Source of the DNA: an uncultured Marinosulfonomonas sp. | GTDB lineage: Bacteria; Pseudomonadota; Alphaproteobacteria; Rhodobacterales; Rhodobacteraceae | Direction: 5' to 3' | Assembly: GCA_947311455.1 (NCBI GenBank) | Contig: CAMZKY010000037.1 | Coordinates: forward strand, 1-39,233 | Length of the DNA: 39,233 nucleotides | Part shown: piece after piece, positions 19,563 through 30,645 of the stretch | How positions within the stretch are numbered: the first letter of the stretch is position 1 | Layout of the letters: every line of letters begins with the position of its first letter | Position numbers and translations under genes: made by a program | The notes under the pieces: model-generated | The model's input: only the letters and a program-made list of their open reading frames with translations | Database searches by the model: none | What the model was told of the DNA's origin: nothing

Positions 19563-20690
19563 TTATTCGTCATTTTGGGCCTCGGCGCGCGATTTTCCGG
19601 CGACATTCATCGCCAAAGTCGCGGCCATAAGTCCGTCAAGATCACCGTTCAAAACGCCTTGGGTGTCGGATGTTTCAAAATTTGTGCGCAAATCTTTGAC
19701 CATTTGATAGGGTTGCAGAACATAGGACCGTATCTGATTGCCCCATCCAGCATCGCCTTTATTCTCGTGGGCATCGTTGATTGCCTGATTTCGGCGATCA
19801 AGCTCGATTTGATATAAACGCGATTTCAATGCTTTCATTGCGATATCACGGTTTTGGTGCTGTGATTTTTGTGAACTGGTGACAACAATATTTGTTGGAA
19901 TATGGGTGATCCGAACAGCGGAATCCGTGGTATTTACGTGCTGGCCACCTGCCCCGCTCGAACGATATGTATCAATGCGGATGTCAGACGGATTGATATC
20001 AATTTCAATATTGTCATCCACCACAGGATAAACCCAAACCGAGCTAAAAGATGTGTGCCGTTTGGCGGCGCTGTCAAACGGGGATATGCGCACCAAACGA
20101 TGCACGCCGCTTTCGGATTTTAACCACCCGTAGGCATTGGGGCCACTGATCTTGTAAGCAACCGATTTAATCCCGGCTTCTTCGCCCGGCGTTTCGGATT
20201 GCAATTCTACTTTATAGCCTTTCTTTTCGGCCCACCGAATATACATGCGCGCCAGCATGCTGGCCCAGTCACAACTTTCTGTGCCCCCTGCCCCGGAGTT
20301 GATTTCCAGAAAGGTATCGTTGCCATCGGCTTCACCATCCAGCAACGCTTCTAATTCCTTTTTGGCGGCAGTTTTGGCCAAAGCAAGCAAGGCTTTTTCA
20401 GCCTCATCCACCATGTTTTGGTCTTCTTCCATTTCCGCCAATTCGATCATTTCGACATTGTCGCGCATTTCTGTGCCGATATCCTCATATGTTTTAATCG
20501 CATCCAATAACGACTGCCTGTCGCGCATCAATTTTTGGGCTTTGTCGGGATCATCCCATAGCGTCGGGTCTTCGACGCGGGCATCAAACTCTTCCAAACG
20601 ATGTTTGGCGCTATCCCAATCCATGCGTTGGCGCAGTAATTCAAGTGATTTTTCGATTGCTTGGACTGTGTTTTCGATTTCTGCGCGCAT
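19563..20690 (-). CDS. prfB: peptide chain release factor 2
   Basis: [27 protein letters not shown] (GGQ motif); 375 aa in one continuous frame. Confidence 0.97.
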   Translation of the reverse strand: MRAEIENTVQAIEKSLELLRQRMDWDSAKHRLEEFDARVEDPTLWDDPDKAQKLMRDRQSLLDAIKTYEDIGTEMRDNVEMIELAEMEEDQNMVDEAEKALLALAKTAAKKELEALLDGEADGNDTFLEINSGAGGTESCDWASMLARMYIRWAEKKGYKVELQSETPGEEAGIKSVAYKISGPNAYGWLKSESGVHRLVRISPFDSAAKRHTSFSSVWVYPVVDDNIEIDINPSDIRIDTYRSSGAGGQHVNTTDSAVRITHIPTNIVVTSSQKSQHQNRDIAMKALKSRLYQIELDRRNQAINDAHENKGDAGWGNQIRSYVLQPYQMVKDLRTNFETSDTQGVLNGDLDGLMAATLAMNVAGKSRAEAQNDE

Positions 20691-20774
20691 GTTGTAAACC
20701 TTGGTTTTATGTATCTGCTTGGGTCATAGCAATCGGCACCCACAGGGGCAATAGAGCGTAATCAAAGGAATTGG

Positions 20775-23318
20775 TTAATACAAGCCGCCAGAGGACAATG
20801 ATCCAAAGTTGGCTTTTCCGCCCAGTGTAACGGCTTGACCCGTTGATGTGGTCACCTGTGTTGCGTCTTGAACTTCATTAAACAAAGGCAAGTCGGCCCC
20901 CATCGCAAAGCCACCATCAAACATCAAACCAAAAACAGGTTCTTCTCCGTCCCGAAAATATTCGGCAATCACATTTGGGCCTGAGGCACTATCAGAAAGA
21001 CGTTCACCGGAATAGCGATCAATTTTAAGGAAATGCCCCCCCGGAGGCACAGCAAACGGGCCACCACCATATTTTTTTGTCGCGACTTTCATGAATTCGT
21101 TAAACACAGGCGCACACATGGATCCCCCAAAGGCACCTCTGCCCAAGGTTCTAGGGGTATCAAACCCCATATAACAGCCGGCAACGATATTTGAGGTAAA
21201 TCCTGTGAACCAAACATCTTTGGCTTCATTGGTCGTACCGGTTTTACCAGCGACAGGTACACCAAGATTAATGCGGCCTTTTGCCGTTCCGCGCAAAACC
21301 ACACCCTGCATCATCGAGCGGATCTGGTAGGCCGTAATTGCATCAATAACACGCTCCCGATTCGATATAACACGCGGTGCGCGCCCTGCTTCCAAATTGG
21401 CAATACTGCATTCATCGCACACGCGCTTGTCTTGACGAAAGACGGTATTCCCATAGCGATCCTGCACGCGGTCAACCAGTGTCGGCTCAATACGTTCGCC
21501 GCCATTTGCAATCATCGCATAGGCCGTTACAATCCGCATCAAGGTGGTTTCCTGACTGCCTAAGGCATTTGAAAGATACGGGTTCATCCGGTCATACACC
21601 CCAAAGCGCTCCGCATAAGAGGCCACGACATCCATACCGATTTCATTTGCCAAACGAACAGTCATCACGTTACGAGATTGCTCAATTCCGGTGCGTAACG
21701 GTGTGGGGCCATAAAACTTCTTAGAGGAATTTAGCGGGCGCCAAATGCCTTGCCCTGTAGAAATTTCTAGCGGTGCATCCACAACAATCGTGGCTGGCGT
21801 ATAGCCGCTATCCAATGCAGCGGCATAGACAAACGGCTTAAAGTTTGATCCGGGCTGACGCAGGGCTTGGGTTGCGCGGTTAAACACCGAGTTTTGATAC
21901 GAAAACCCGCCTTGCATGGCAATCACGCGGCCTGTGTGAACATCCATCGCCATAAATCCACCCTGAACCTCGGGGATTTGGCGTAATGTCCAGCGGATAA
22001 AGCTGCCGTCGCTGTCTTTGGTCATGGCACGCACCAGAACAACATCCCCCACATCCAAAAGATCGGATGCTTTGCGCGCTTTGCGGCCCAGTTTGCCGCT
22101 TGCAAGGCGTTTACGCGCCCATGTCACATCTTTGGCGATAATCCAGTGGCCATCAGAATCTTCTTCAATGCTTTCGATACCGATCCGCGCATTGTTGCCC
22201 GAAATCGCCAAAACCACTGCGGGATGCCAAACGCTGTTCAAATTCACGTCACGCGCAATCTTCACTTTGGCAAGCGCCGCACGCCAGCTTTCTTCGCTGG
22301 TGAGCAGATCTGCTGCCAGCGTTTTACCAGTGCCGCGCCATACGCCTTTTTGGCGGTCATATTTCTCAAGGCCACGGCGCAAGGCTTCGGCGGCTTTGAC
22401 TTGCAAATCAGGATCAACAGTGGCGCGAATACTAAGGCCACCGGAGAAAAATTCGCCTTCACCAAAATCACGGGTTAACTGGCGGCGAATTTCATCGGTG
22501 AAATAATCGCGTGGTGGCAATGATTTTTTAAATCCGTCGAAATCGCCGTTTTGCACTGTTAGTAATGGCGCTTCTTTGGCGCTTTCGTAGACGCCTTTTG
22601 TGAGATACCCGTTTTGGAACATTTCGCGCAAAACATAATTTCGCCGGTTAATTGCCCGCTCGTGTTGGCGCACCGGATGATAATTAGATGGCGCTTTGGG
22701 CAACACAGCCAGATAGGCGGCCTCTTGTGGATTCAGTTGATCCAGTGTTTTGTTAAAATAGGTTTGTGAGGCTGCGGCAACGCCATAGCTGTTTTGACCT
22801 AGAAAAATCTCGTTCAAGTATAATTCAAGGATTTTGTCTTTGCTTAGTGTGCCTTCCAACCGTGTTGCAAGAATCAATTCCTTGATTTTACGCTCGGCTT
22901 TTCTGTCGGAACTAAGCAGAAAAATCTTCATAACCTGTTGCGTAATCGTTGAGGCCCCGCGGGCACGCCCGCCTTTTGCCGCGTCAATCGCCGCGCTTAC
23001 AATCCCGCGCACATCATAGCCCTTGTGGGTATAAAAGTTTTTATCCTCGGCCGAAATAAAGGCTTGGCGCACCAGTGGTGGGATTTCCTCGATTGGGGCA
23101 AACAGGCGTCGTTCCTTGGCGAATTCATCAATAATACGCCCCTCACCCGAATAAATCCGGCTGATGGTGGGCGGTGTGTATTGCGCCAGCGATTCATGGC
23201 TGGGCAAATCCTTGCTATACATCCAGAAAATCGCGGCCAAGCTGAGCGCTCCGAAAAACGCGGCGATGGTTAGCCACGAAAATATTGCGCCAAAAAATGA
23301 TAATATTGCCCTGAGCAA
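20775..23318 (-). CDS. mrcA: penicillin-binding protein 1A (bifunctional transglycosylase/transpeptidase)
   Basis: ISAEDKNFYTHKGYDVRGI, GASTITQQVMK, RQPGSNFKPFVYAAAL, AGKTGTTNEAKDVWF motifs. Confidence 0.96.
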   Translation of the reverse strand: MLRAILSFFGAIFSWLTIAAFFGALSLAAIFWMYSKDLPSHESLAQYTPPTISRIYSGEGRIIDEFAKERRLFAPIEEIPPLVRQAFISAEDKNFYTHKGYDVRGIVSAAIDAAKGGRARGASTITQQVMKIFLLSSDRKAERKIKELILATRLEGTLSKDKILELYLNEIFLGQNSYGVAAASQTYFNKTLDQLNPQEAAYLAVLPKAPSNYHPVRQHERAINRRNYVLREMFQNGYLTKGVYESAKEAPLLTVQNGDFDGFKKSLPPRDYFTDEIRRQLTRDFGEGEFFSGGLSIRATVDPDLQVKAAEALRRGLEKYDRQKGVWRGTGKTLAADLLTSEESWRAALAKVKIARDVNLNSVWHPAVVLAISGNNARIGIESIEEDSDGHWIIAKDVTWARKRLASGKLGRKARKASDLLDVGDVVLVRAMTKDSDGSFIRWTLRQIPEVQGGFMAMDVHTGRVIAMQGGFSYQNSVFNRATQALRQPGSNFKPFVYAAALDSGYTPATIVVDAPLEISTGQGIWRPLNSSKKFYGPTPLRTGIEQSRNVMTVRLANEIGMDVVASYAERFGVYDRMNPYLSNALGSQETTLMRIVTAYAMIANGGERIEPTLVDRVQDRYGNTVFRQDKRVCDECSIANLEAGRAPRVISNRERVIDAITAYQIRSMMQGVVLRGTAKGRINLGVPVAGKTGTTNEAKDVWFTGFTSNIVAGCYMGFDTPRTLGRGAFGGSMCAPVFNEFMKVATKKYGGGPFAVPPGGHFLKIDRYSGERLSDSASGPNVIAEYFRDGEEPVFGLMFDGGFAMGADLPLFNEVQDATQVTTSTGQAVTLGGKANFGSLSSGGLY

Positions 23319-23460
23319 ATCCGCTCTCCGTTCACTGCTTACGCACTATATAGGGTGTCTGGGTCATAGGGTCAAAACACCATCTGCACAAAACACACCT
23401 AATTTACCAATTTTTTGCCAAGGGCGGTGAAACAAGCATAGTCTTGCCGATCATCCCGCT

Positions 23461-24672
23461 TTATTGGCGCATCCGTTTTCTAAGTTGTTCATCGGAGCTG
23501 GCCCAATGCTCTAGTGCGATCCGAATCCCCAAAGCCGCGCGCGCGCGCCACACCTGCGATCCAAGGTTTAAAAAATCAGCATCATCCGACATAAATCCAA
23601 GTTCGATCAAAACAGATGGGAAATCCGCCGCCTTTAATACCGCAAAACCGCCCGATTGTAGCGGCTTGCGATGCATGCGCCCAATTGAGGCGCGCAATCC
23701 TTCAACCAGTTCTTTAGCCAGCTTTTCCGATCTGGGCGCTGTTTCCACACGGGCCAGATCAATCAACACGGTGGCAATTTCATCGCCCTGCTGCGCCAGA
23801 TCAATACCTCCTAAAATATCATCGCGCTTGTGCCGTTCAACCAGAATTTCGGTGGCGCGATCACTGGATTTTTCTGCAAGCACATAAACAGTTGCCCCCG
23901 CTGCCCCGCCGGATTCCAGAATGTCGGCATGTAACGAGATGAAAACATCAGCAGAGGCCGCGCGCGCAAGACTGACGCGGGTTTCTAATGGTATAAATTC
24001 ATCTTTATCCCGTGTCAAAACCACATCGAATGCACCACTTTTGATCAGCTCGTCCTTAAGGGAGCGCGCAAATCCTAGCATCAGTTTGGCTTCGCTTACC
24101 CCGTCTCGCTCTGCGCCGGGATCAAGGCCGCCATGCCCGGGATCAAGCACCACAACCAAACGTTTTCGCGGCACAGGTTTGCGCGATATGATCCGGGCTG
24201 GCGCCTTATCATCCGGTGCGCCGGAATGTGCGGTAAACGCGGCAAACGTTGCCTTTTCAAGCGTTATTCTGGCCGTTGCTGCACCACTATTCACGTTGGT
24301 TTGCATTTGCACCAAGCGAATTGTCATCGGGCCGTTTAAATCTACAACCATACGCGACCAGCTGTCTTGATAGCGGCCAAACCTTACATTTTTAGCGGCA
24401 CCTTGCGTTAAAATGCCTGCTGAATTCGCCTCACCCCATTGAATTTCTTTGAAATCCGCAACCAATCGCGGCGGATCTGTCAGAGTGAACACCCGATAGG
24501 GCACCGGCTGGGACAGCGACAATTCAATCGTTAAATCTCTGCCAGCCATCCGAATAGATGATCCAACGGGATTATACCGAGCAAGGGCGGTGAAATCTTG
24601 TGAAATACTTGGAAGCACACCAATAATATTCCAAAAGAACACCGCCATAATCGTGTAAAATACAGTTTTCAT
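23461..24672 (-). CDS. N-acetylmuramoyl-L-alanine amidase (AMIN + Amidase_3)
   Basis: VVVLDPGHGGLDPGAERDGVSEAKLML, FISLHAD, SVLIELGFMSDDADFLNL. Confidence 0.95.
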   Translation of the reverse strand: MKTVFYTIMAVFFWNIIGVLPSISQDFTALARYNPVGSSIRMAGRDLTIELSLSQPVPYRVFTLTDPPRLVADFKEIQWGEANSAGILTQGAAKNVRFGRYQDSWSRMVVDLNGPMTIRLVQMQTNVNSGAATARITLEKATFAAFTAHSGAPDDKAPARIISRKPVPRKRLVVVLDPGHGGLDPGAERDGVSEAKLMLGFARSLKDELIKSGAFDVVLTRDKDEFIPLETRVSLARAASADVFISLHADILESGGAAGATVYVLAEKSSDRATEILVERHKRDDILGGIDLAQQGDEIATVLIDLARVETAPRSEKLAKELVEGLRASIGRMHRKPLQSGGFAVLKAADFPSVLIELGFMSDDADFLNLGSQVWRARAALGIRIALEHWASSDEQLRKRMRQ

Positions 24673-24723
24673 TTGCTCGTCTTTTTTATCAAGCCTATCA
24701 GCACAAGAAAATTCAATCCAGCC

Positions 24724-25869
24724 TTAACCACGGGTATCCATAAAGGCTTGCAGCCGCTTTAGCCCTTCAACGATGTCTGTGGTCGCCCGCGCATAGGAAA
24801 ACCTAAGCGTGGTTGCGCCGCGTTTGCTATCAAAATCCAGCCCCGGCGTCACGGCAACGCCAGCTTTTTCCAGAATTTCCGCCGCAAATGCGCGGCTGTC
24901 ATTGGTAAGGCTGGAAACATCCGCATAAATATAAAAGGCCCCGTCGGGAGGCGCAAAAGAATTGAAACCTGCTTTGGGTAACCCATCCAGCATAAGCTGA
25001 CGGTTTGTTGAGTAAACCAGCAAGTTTTCTTCCAGCTCTTCTATACTGTCCATCGCCGCCAAAGCCACAATTTGCGATGCATGCGAAGCGCAAATAAACA
25101 TATTTTGCGCCAGCCGCTCAATTGTGCGCACATGATCCGGCGGCACAATCATCCAGCCAACCCGCCAGCCCGTCATAGAGAAATACTTAGAAAACGAATT
25201 GACCACATAAACATCATCACTGATTTCAAGCGCCGAAACCGCCCGTCCCTCATATTGGATACCGTGGTAAATTTCATCCGAGATGAAACTGATATCTTTG
25301 TCATGGCACGCCTTGATCAAGGTTTTCAGCGCCGGCTTATCCAGCATTGTGCCCGATGGATTGGCCGGCGAAGCACAGATCAGCCCTTGCAGATTTTGAT
25401 CAACCAAATCATCTGCAACCGGCTGCAAGCGGTTTTCTGCTGACGTTTGTAAGCCAACGGGCATCAGATCAAGCGCGCTTAGAATTTGCTTATAAGATGG
25501 ATAGCCAGGCTCCCCCAAACCAACACGCGCGCCGGTATCAAACAGCGTGGTAAAGGCCAAAACAAAGGCACCCGAAGATCCCGCCGTCACCACAACACGC
25601 GCCGGATCAATTGTGACATCATACCAGCGTTTATAAAGGCCTGCGATCTTTTCACGCAGTGCAGGTAATCCAAGCGCAACGGTGTATCCCATCGCCTGAT
25701 CCTGCATCGCATCTGTTAACGCTTGCCTCGCAACCAAAGGCGCGGGCGTGCCGGGTTGGCCGACTTCCATATGGATAATGTGGCGGCCATTTTCTTCGGC
25801 CATGCGCGCGGCTTCCATAACGTCCATCACGATAAAGGGATCAACCACACTTCGACTTGATGTTTTCAT
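24724..25869 (-). CDS. PLP-dependent class I/II aminotransferase
   Basis: VTAGSSGAFVLAFTTLFDTG, SPANPSGTML, SFSKYFSMTGWRVGW (PLP Lys), LRFSYA. Confidence 0.93.
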   Translation of the reverse strand: MKTSSRSVVDPFIVMDVMEAARMAEENGRHIIHMEVGQPGTPAPLVARQALTDAMQDQAMGYTVALGLPALREKIAGLYKRWYDVTIDPARVVVTAGSSGAFVLAFTTLFDTGARVGLGEPGYPSYKQILSALDLMPVGLQTSAENRLQPVADDLVDQNLQGLICASPANPSGTMLDKPALKTLIKACHDKDISFISDEIYHGIQYEGRAVSALEISDDVYVVNSFSKYFSMTGWRVGWMIVPPDHVRTIERLAQNMFICASHASQIVALAAMDSIEELEENLLVYSTNRQLMLDGLPKAGFNSFAPPDGAFYIYADVSSLTNDSRAFAAEILEKAGVAVTPGLDFDSKRGATTLRFSYARATTDIVEGLKRLQAFMDTRG

Positions 25870-25938
25870 AAAAACCTCCCTAAACTACGCCAATGGTTGG
25901 GGCTTTGTTCCAGCGTGATAAGCAAAGGTCAAGCACCG

Positions 25939-27270
25939 ATGAAACCCGTTTGGAACAGTTTTTTATCCATAATTGTGCTGCTTCTTTCTATTGTACAGGC
26001 GCAAGCACAAGGATTGATCCGCGATGCCGAACTTGAATATGCCTTAAACCGTTTGGCGCGCCCGGTTTTATCTGCCGCCGGGTTAAGTGCGGGGCGCATT
26101 AATATTCTGGTTATTCACGATAGTTCTTTAAACGCGTTTGTTGCCGATAGCCGCCATATTTTTATTCATTCGGGTTTGATCTTAAAACTGGACACCCCCG
26201 AAAAACTGCAAGCTGTCATTGCCCATGAAGCGGCGCATATTGCCAATGGCCATCTCACTCAGCGTGTGGGAAATATGCGCAATGCGCGCACTGCTGCGGG
26301 CCTAGGATTGTTACTGTCGGCGGCGGCAATAGCCTCTGGGCACGGCGAGGTCGCCGCAGGTATTGCGCTTGGAACACAAAACAGCGCCAAGCGCGTTTTC
26401 CTATCACACACACGCGGCGAAGAAGCCGCGGCAGATCAATCAGGCGCGCGCTATATGGCGAGTGCGGGATTGGATCCGCATGCGATGATTGATGTTCTTG
26501 ATATTTTTCGTGGCCAAGAGGCCCTGTCTGCCCGCCACCGGGATCCATATGTTTTGTCGCATCCGTTATCACGTGATCGGATCAGAGCAGTTCGCGGATA
26601 CGCGGCTGCCTATAAACCACGTGGCAAACCCGATCCAAATTCCGGTTATTGGTTTGCGCGTTCCCGTGGAAAACTGGGGGCCTTTATTCGAAATTACCGC
26701 TGGGCCTTGCGCGAAGCCAAACGCACCAAATACCCAGAGGTGCGCATGATGATGCAAGCGGTGGCCTATCATCGCCAGCCCAACGTTAAAAAGGCCTTAA
26801 CAGCGGTGAATGCCCTCATTAAGTCACGACCCAAAGATCCTTATTATCAAGAGCTTAAAGGCCAAATCCTGCTTGAATCCCGCCAAACAGCAGCGTCGGT
26901 AAAAGCCTATAGCCGTGCGGTATCCTTGGCCCCGAAAAATGCGCTTATTCTAGCCGGATACGGGCGTGCGCTTTTGGCCCAAAATAGCCGCTCTAGTATA
27001 AAGAAAGCCCTTGGTATTCTCGAAAAAGCCCGCGCGCGTGATTCTTTTGATCCGCGTATGTTGCGTGATCTCGCTGTGGCTTATGCAAAATCAGGGAATA
27101 ATGGCATGGCATCCCTGTCAACCGCCGAACGATACGCCGTCCTTGGACGGCTAAAAGACGCAGCCATTCACGCAAAACGCGCCGAGGGCCTTTTGCCGCG
27201 TGGATCAACAGGCTGGCGTCGTGCACAAGATATATTAATCGCGGCGAAAAACGCCCCAAAACGGAGATAA
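25939..27270 (+). CDS. M48 family metalloprotease (BepA-like with TPR-like C-terminus)
   Basis: HEAAHIANGHL zinc motif, GEEAAADQSGARYMASAGLDP; ATG at 25939 followed by a signal-like sequence. Confidence 0.92.
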   Translation: MKPVWNSFLSIIVLLLSIVQAQAQGLIRDAELEYALNRLARPVLSAAGLSAGRINILVIHDSSLNAFVADSRHIFIHSGLILKLDTPEKLQAVIAHEAAHIANGHLTQRVGNMRNARTAAGLGLLLSAAAIASGHGEVAAGIALGTQNSAKRVFLSHTRGEEAAADQSGARYMASAGLDPHAMIDVLDIFRGQEALSARHRDPYVLSHPLSRDRIRAVRGYAAAYKPRGKPDPNSGYWFARSRGKLGAFIRNYRWALREAKRTKYPEVRMMMQAVAYHRQPNVKKALTAVNALIKSRPKDPYYQELKGQILLESRQTAASVKAYSRAVSLAPKNALILAGYGRALLAQNSRSSIKKALGILEKARARDSFDPRMLRDLAVAYAKSGNNGMASLSTAERYAVLGRLKDAAIHAKRAEGLLPRGSTGWRRAQDILIAAKNAPKRR

Positions 27271-27276
27271 ACCTAT

Positions 27277-28029
27277 ATGAAACGCACCCTTTTTGCGACG
27301 GCAATGGCCTTGGCCAGCTTTGCCTTGCCTGCAAATGCCTTTGATGTGAACGCCATGACAGATGCCGAGCGCACCAGCTTTCGCGCTGAAATACGCGCCT
27401 ATTTGATGGAAAACCCTGAGGTACTGCTAGAAGCCATTCAGGTTCTGGAAGATCGTCAAGCCGCCTCCCAAGAAGGCGATGACGCGGCATTGTTGTTGGC
27501 CAATTCTGACGAAATCTATGACGATGGTGTCTCTTTTGTAGGCGGCAATCCCGATGGTGATATCACCATTGTTGAATTTTCGGATTATCGCTGCGGTTAT
27601 TGCAAAAAAGCCCATCCTCAAGTGAATGAGCTGTTAAAATCGGATGGAAACATCCGTATGATTTACAAAGAATTCCCCATTCTTGGCCCCGATTCATTGA
27701 TTACCGCCCGTTTTGCACTGGCAATCCTGCTGACCAAACCGGACGCATATAAAGAAGTAAACAATGCCTTGATGACATTGCGTGGCTCACCCAGCAAAGA
27801 TGTTCTCAGCGCGTTGGCTGAAAAAGTGGGCGCGGATCCTGATGTGATTGTGGCAAAGATGGATTCAGAAGAGGTGACAGGCATCATTCAAGCCAATCGC
27901 GCGCTTGGCCAACGTATGAAGATTTCCGGCACACCTTCGTTTATTTTCGGTAGTCAAATGGTGCGCGGATATGTGCCTTTGGAGGCGATGCGCCAATTGA
28001 TTAAAGACGAACGCGAAAAACAAAACTAA
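27277..28029 (+). CDS. DsbA family thiol:disulfide oxidoreductase, secreted
   Basis: Signal peptide; VEFSDYRCGYCKKAHPQV (CGYC), GTPSFIFGSQMVRGYVPLEAM. Confidence 0.93.
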   Translation: MKRTLFATAMALASFALPANAFDVNAMTDAERTSFRAEIRAYLMENPEVLLEAIQVLEDRQAASQEGDDAALLLANSDEIYDDGVSFVGGNPDGDITIVEFSDYRCGYCKKAHPQVNELLKSDGNIRMIYKEFPILGPDSLITARFALAILLTKPDAYKEVNNALMTLRGSPSKDVLSALAEKVGADPDVIVAKMDSEEVTGIIQANRALGQRMKISGTPSFIFGSQMVRGYVPLEAMRQLIKDEREKQN

Positions 28030-28055
28030 ACTACGTATATTTTTCACTGAATTAC

Positions 28056-28086
28056 AAAAAAGCCTCGCTTAATGGCGGGGCTTTTT
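28056..28086. terminator. bidirectional terminator between dsbA-like and ispG genes
   Basis: AAAAAAGCCtCGC-ttaatg-GCGgGGCTTTTT between convergent genes. Confidence 0.85.
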
Positions 28087-28090
28087 CGTT

Positions 28091-29236
28091 TCAGGATTCT
28101 GTCGTGGCTTCAGCAGATTCTTTTGCGGAAATTTCCTTGTCAATTTCGGCGGCTTTGGTTTCGACCTGTTCAACAATATGCTCAATCATCTGATCATTGC
28201 TTAACTTGTGACTTTGTGCACCTGCAAGATAAACCATCCCACTGCCAGCCCCGCCACCAGTAAAGCCGACATCCGTCATCAACGCCTCCCCCGGGCCATT
28301 GACCACACAGCCAATAATACTCAGGCTCATCGGGGTTTTGATATGTTCCAGCCGTTTTTCCAGTGTTTCCACAGTTTTGATCACGTCAAACCCTTGGCGC
28401 GCGCAAGACGGGCAGGAAATCACATTCACGCCGCGATGGCGCAATCCAAGCGATTTAAGGATATCATATCCCACTTTTACTTCTTCGACCGGATCGGCAG
28501 ACAGGCTAACGCGCAGGGTGTCGCCAATGCCCATCCATAACAGGTTGCCCAGCCCAATCGCCGATTTAACAGTTCCCGTCATTAATCCACCCGCCTCAGT
28601 CACGCCTAAATGGATAGGCGCATCGGTAAGATCAGCAATCTGCTGATAGGCAGCCGCCGTCATAAACACATCAGATGCCTTAAGCGAAATTTTGAATTCA
28701 TGGAAATCATTGTCTTGCAGGATTTTGATATGATCCATTCCGCTTTCAACCATCGCATCTGGACACGGCTCGCCGTATTTATCCAATAGATGCTTTTCAA
28801 GTGATCCGGCATTCACTCCGATCCTGATTGAGCAATTGTTGTCTTTGGCGGCTTTGATCACTTCGCGCACCCGTTCGGGTTTGCCAATGTTGCCGGGATT
28901 AATACGCAAACACCCCGCCCCCGCCATGGCCGCCTCAACACCGCGTTTATAGTGAAAATGGATGTCGGCCACAATCGGCACAGGGCTTTCTTTGACGATC
29001 TCTTTCAACGCTGCCGAGGATTCCACATCCGGAACAGACACGCGCACGATATCGGCACCGGCCTCGGCACAGGCGATGATTTGTTTGATCGTGGCACTGG
29101 CATTATGGGTTAACGTGTTGGTCATGGTCTGCACCGCAATCGGCGCCCCCCCGCCAATCGGCACATTGCCCACATGAATTTGACGCGAGTCTCGGCGATA
29201 AATATTGCGCCACGGACGAATAGGATTCAGCGTCAT
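28091..29236 (-). CDS. ispG: 4-hydroxy-3-methylbut-2-en-1-yl diphosphate synthase
   Basis: [41 protein letters not shown] Fe-S cysteine motifs. Confidence 0.98.
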   Translation of the reverse strand: MTLNPIRPWRNIYRRDSRQIHVGNVPIGGGAPIAVQTMTNTLTHNASATIKQIIACAEAGADIVRVSVPDVESSAALKEIVKESPVPIVADIHFHYKRGVEAAMAGAGCLRINPGNIGKPERVREVIKAAKDNNCSIRIGVNAGSLEKHLLDKYGEPCPDAMVESGMDHIKILQDNDFHEFKISLKASDVFMTAAAYQQIADLTDAPIHLGVTEAGGLMTGTVKSAIGLGNLLWMGIGDTLRVSLSADPVEEVKVGYDILKSLGLRHRGVNVISCPSCARQGFDVIKTVETLEKRLEHIKTPMSLSIIGCVVNGPGEALMTDVGFTGGGAGSGMVYLAGAQSHKLSNDQMIEHIVEQVETKAAEIDKEISAKESAEATTES

Positions 29237-29311
29237 GTCGACAGCCTTTTGGTTTGGAATTTTCTGGATGTATAAATCTTAAATACCGCTCTTACAACGG
29301 AGCAGCACAAA

Positions 29312-30532
29312 TTATTCAGCAGGGGCAATCGGTGTTTCAGGCTCTAACGTTTTAAGAGCGGCAACAACGACGGCAAGTTCCTTGTGATCATTCAGATCGG
29401 CCACCGCGAAATTGGCCTGAATTTCTTCTTGGCCTAACGGAATACGCTTTACCACGGATGCACCATCACCAAGCGGGCCGTATGTTTCACCATTTAGCGC
29501 CAGATAAACCGCACCAGCATATCCTGTGCGCAATTTGGGTGGCTCTTCGGTGTTCGGCAGCACAAACATTTCACCAGCTTTCATCGTGCCATCGTACAAA
29601 ACCGTGCCATCGGCGGCGGTGATGCGTGTCCAGGATGGATAAACGGCAATGATTGCTACATCCGCGCGTTCAAATTCGGAGACGCGAGCAACAGGAATAT
29701 CGCCCGTTCCACTGGCAATATCGAAAGGCTGGTCTGTACTGGTGATTGTATTGGGAACCAGCGCGCCAATGCTTTGCGGATTAAGCGAAGAAATCGGGCC
29801 ATCGCGCGCAATCATAACCGGCGCATCCAGCGATGGCGGACGATACAAACGATCCAGCGCATCAGGTGTTGGGGCGATAAATCCGGAATTCTGATCTGCA
29901 GCGGCCAGAATTGTATCTGTGACAGTCGGTGTTTCAATTTCCGCTGTGATACCAGGAGATTGTTCAACAGGCGCAAACTGAACGCGCTGCACCTCCTGCA
30001 GAACTGACCAGCCGCCATATCCAATGCCGCCGATTAATGCGACCAAAACCATCATTGGGCCAATCGCGCTTAAATCGAAACTGGAAATCATCGCTTCTTG
30101 ATGAGGGGCAAATTTTACGCTGGGGGCAAGGAAAGGATCATGAGCCTCACCCGGTTTGCGCATAGATTTTTCTTGGGCTTTGGTGGCCGAGATGCTTGAA
30201 GCACCTGCTGACATACCATGCGCCATCTCATAATTACTTTCGGTGCAAAAGGCATTATATGCCCATTCCGGATCAAGTCCGAGGTAGCGCGCATAAGACC
30301 GCACATAACCAGCGATAAATCCGGGGGTATCAAAAGCAGCGGGATCGGCATTTTCAATCGCCGCAATATAGGTGGCTTTGATCTTCAATTCACGTTGAAC
30401 ATCCAAAAGGGATTTACCAATGGTTGCACGTTCACCACGCATAACATCGCCAAGACGCAACTCATACGAGTCAAATCCCGATGCTTCAACCTCTTGTGTT
30501 TCCTCTTTGGACGAGAATATGCGTCCGATCAT
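29312..30532 (-). CDS. RodZ-like protein (N-terminal HTH, TM segment, DUF4115)
   Basis: LGDVMRGERATIGKSLLDVQRELKIKATYIAAIENADPAAFDTPGFIAGYVRSYARYLGLD; TM; C-terminal PSWTRITAADGTVLYDGTMKAGE; upstream of ispG. Confidence 0.88.
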   Translation of the reverse strand: MIGRIFSSKEETQEVEASGFDSYELRLGDVMRGERATIGKSLLDVQRELKIKATYIAAIENADPAAFDTPGFIAGYVRSYARYLGLDPEWAYNAFCTESNYEMAHGMSAGASSISATKAQEKSMRKPGEAHDPFLAPSVKFAPHQEAMISSFDLSAIGPMMVLVALIGGIGYGGWSVLQEVQRVQFAPVEQSPGITAEIETPTVTDTILAAADQNSGFIAPTPDALDRLYRPPSLDAPVMIARDGPISSLNPQSIGALVPNTITSTDQPFDIASGTGDIPVARVSEFERADVAIIAVYPSWTRITAADGTVLYDGTMKAGEMFVLPNTEEPPKLRTGYAGAVYLALNGETYGPLGDGASVVKRIPLGQEEIQANFAVADLNDHKELAVVVAALKTLEPETPIAPAE

Positions 30533-30618
30533 TTACCTGCCCCACTTACGACTGGCCCATTCCCCAACAAGACCCGCGATTCGATATTTTGAACCTATCG
30601 CGCAATATGTAGCATATG

Positions 30619-30632
30619 GCAATTCGAATTGC
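30619..30632. promoter_or_regulatory. perfect 14-bp palindrome GCAATTCGAATTGC upstream of RodZ-like gene
   Basis: Exact self-complementary sequence in the hemA/rodZ intergenic gap, 87-100 bp upstream of the RodZ-like start; role inferred. Confidence 0.4.
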
Positions 30633-30645
30633 ACGAATTCTATGA

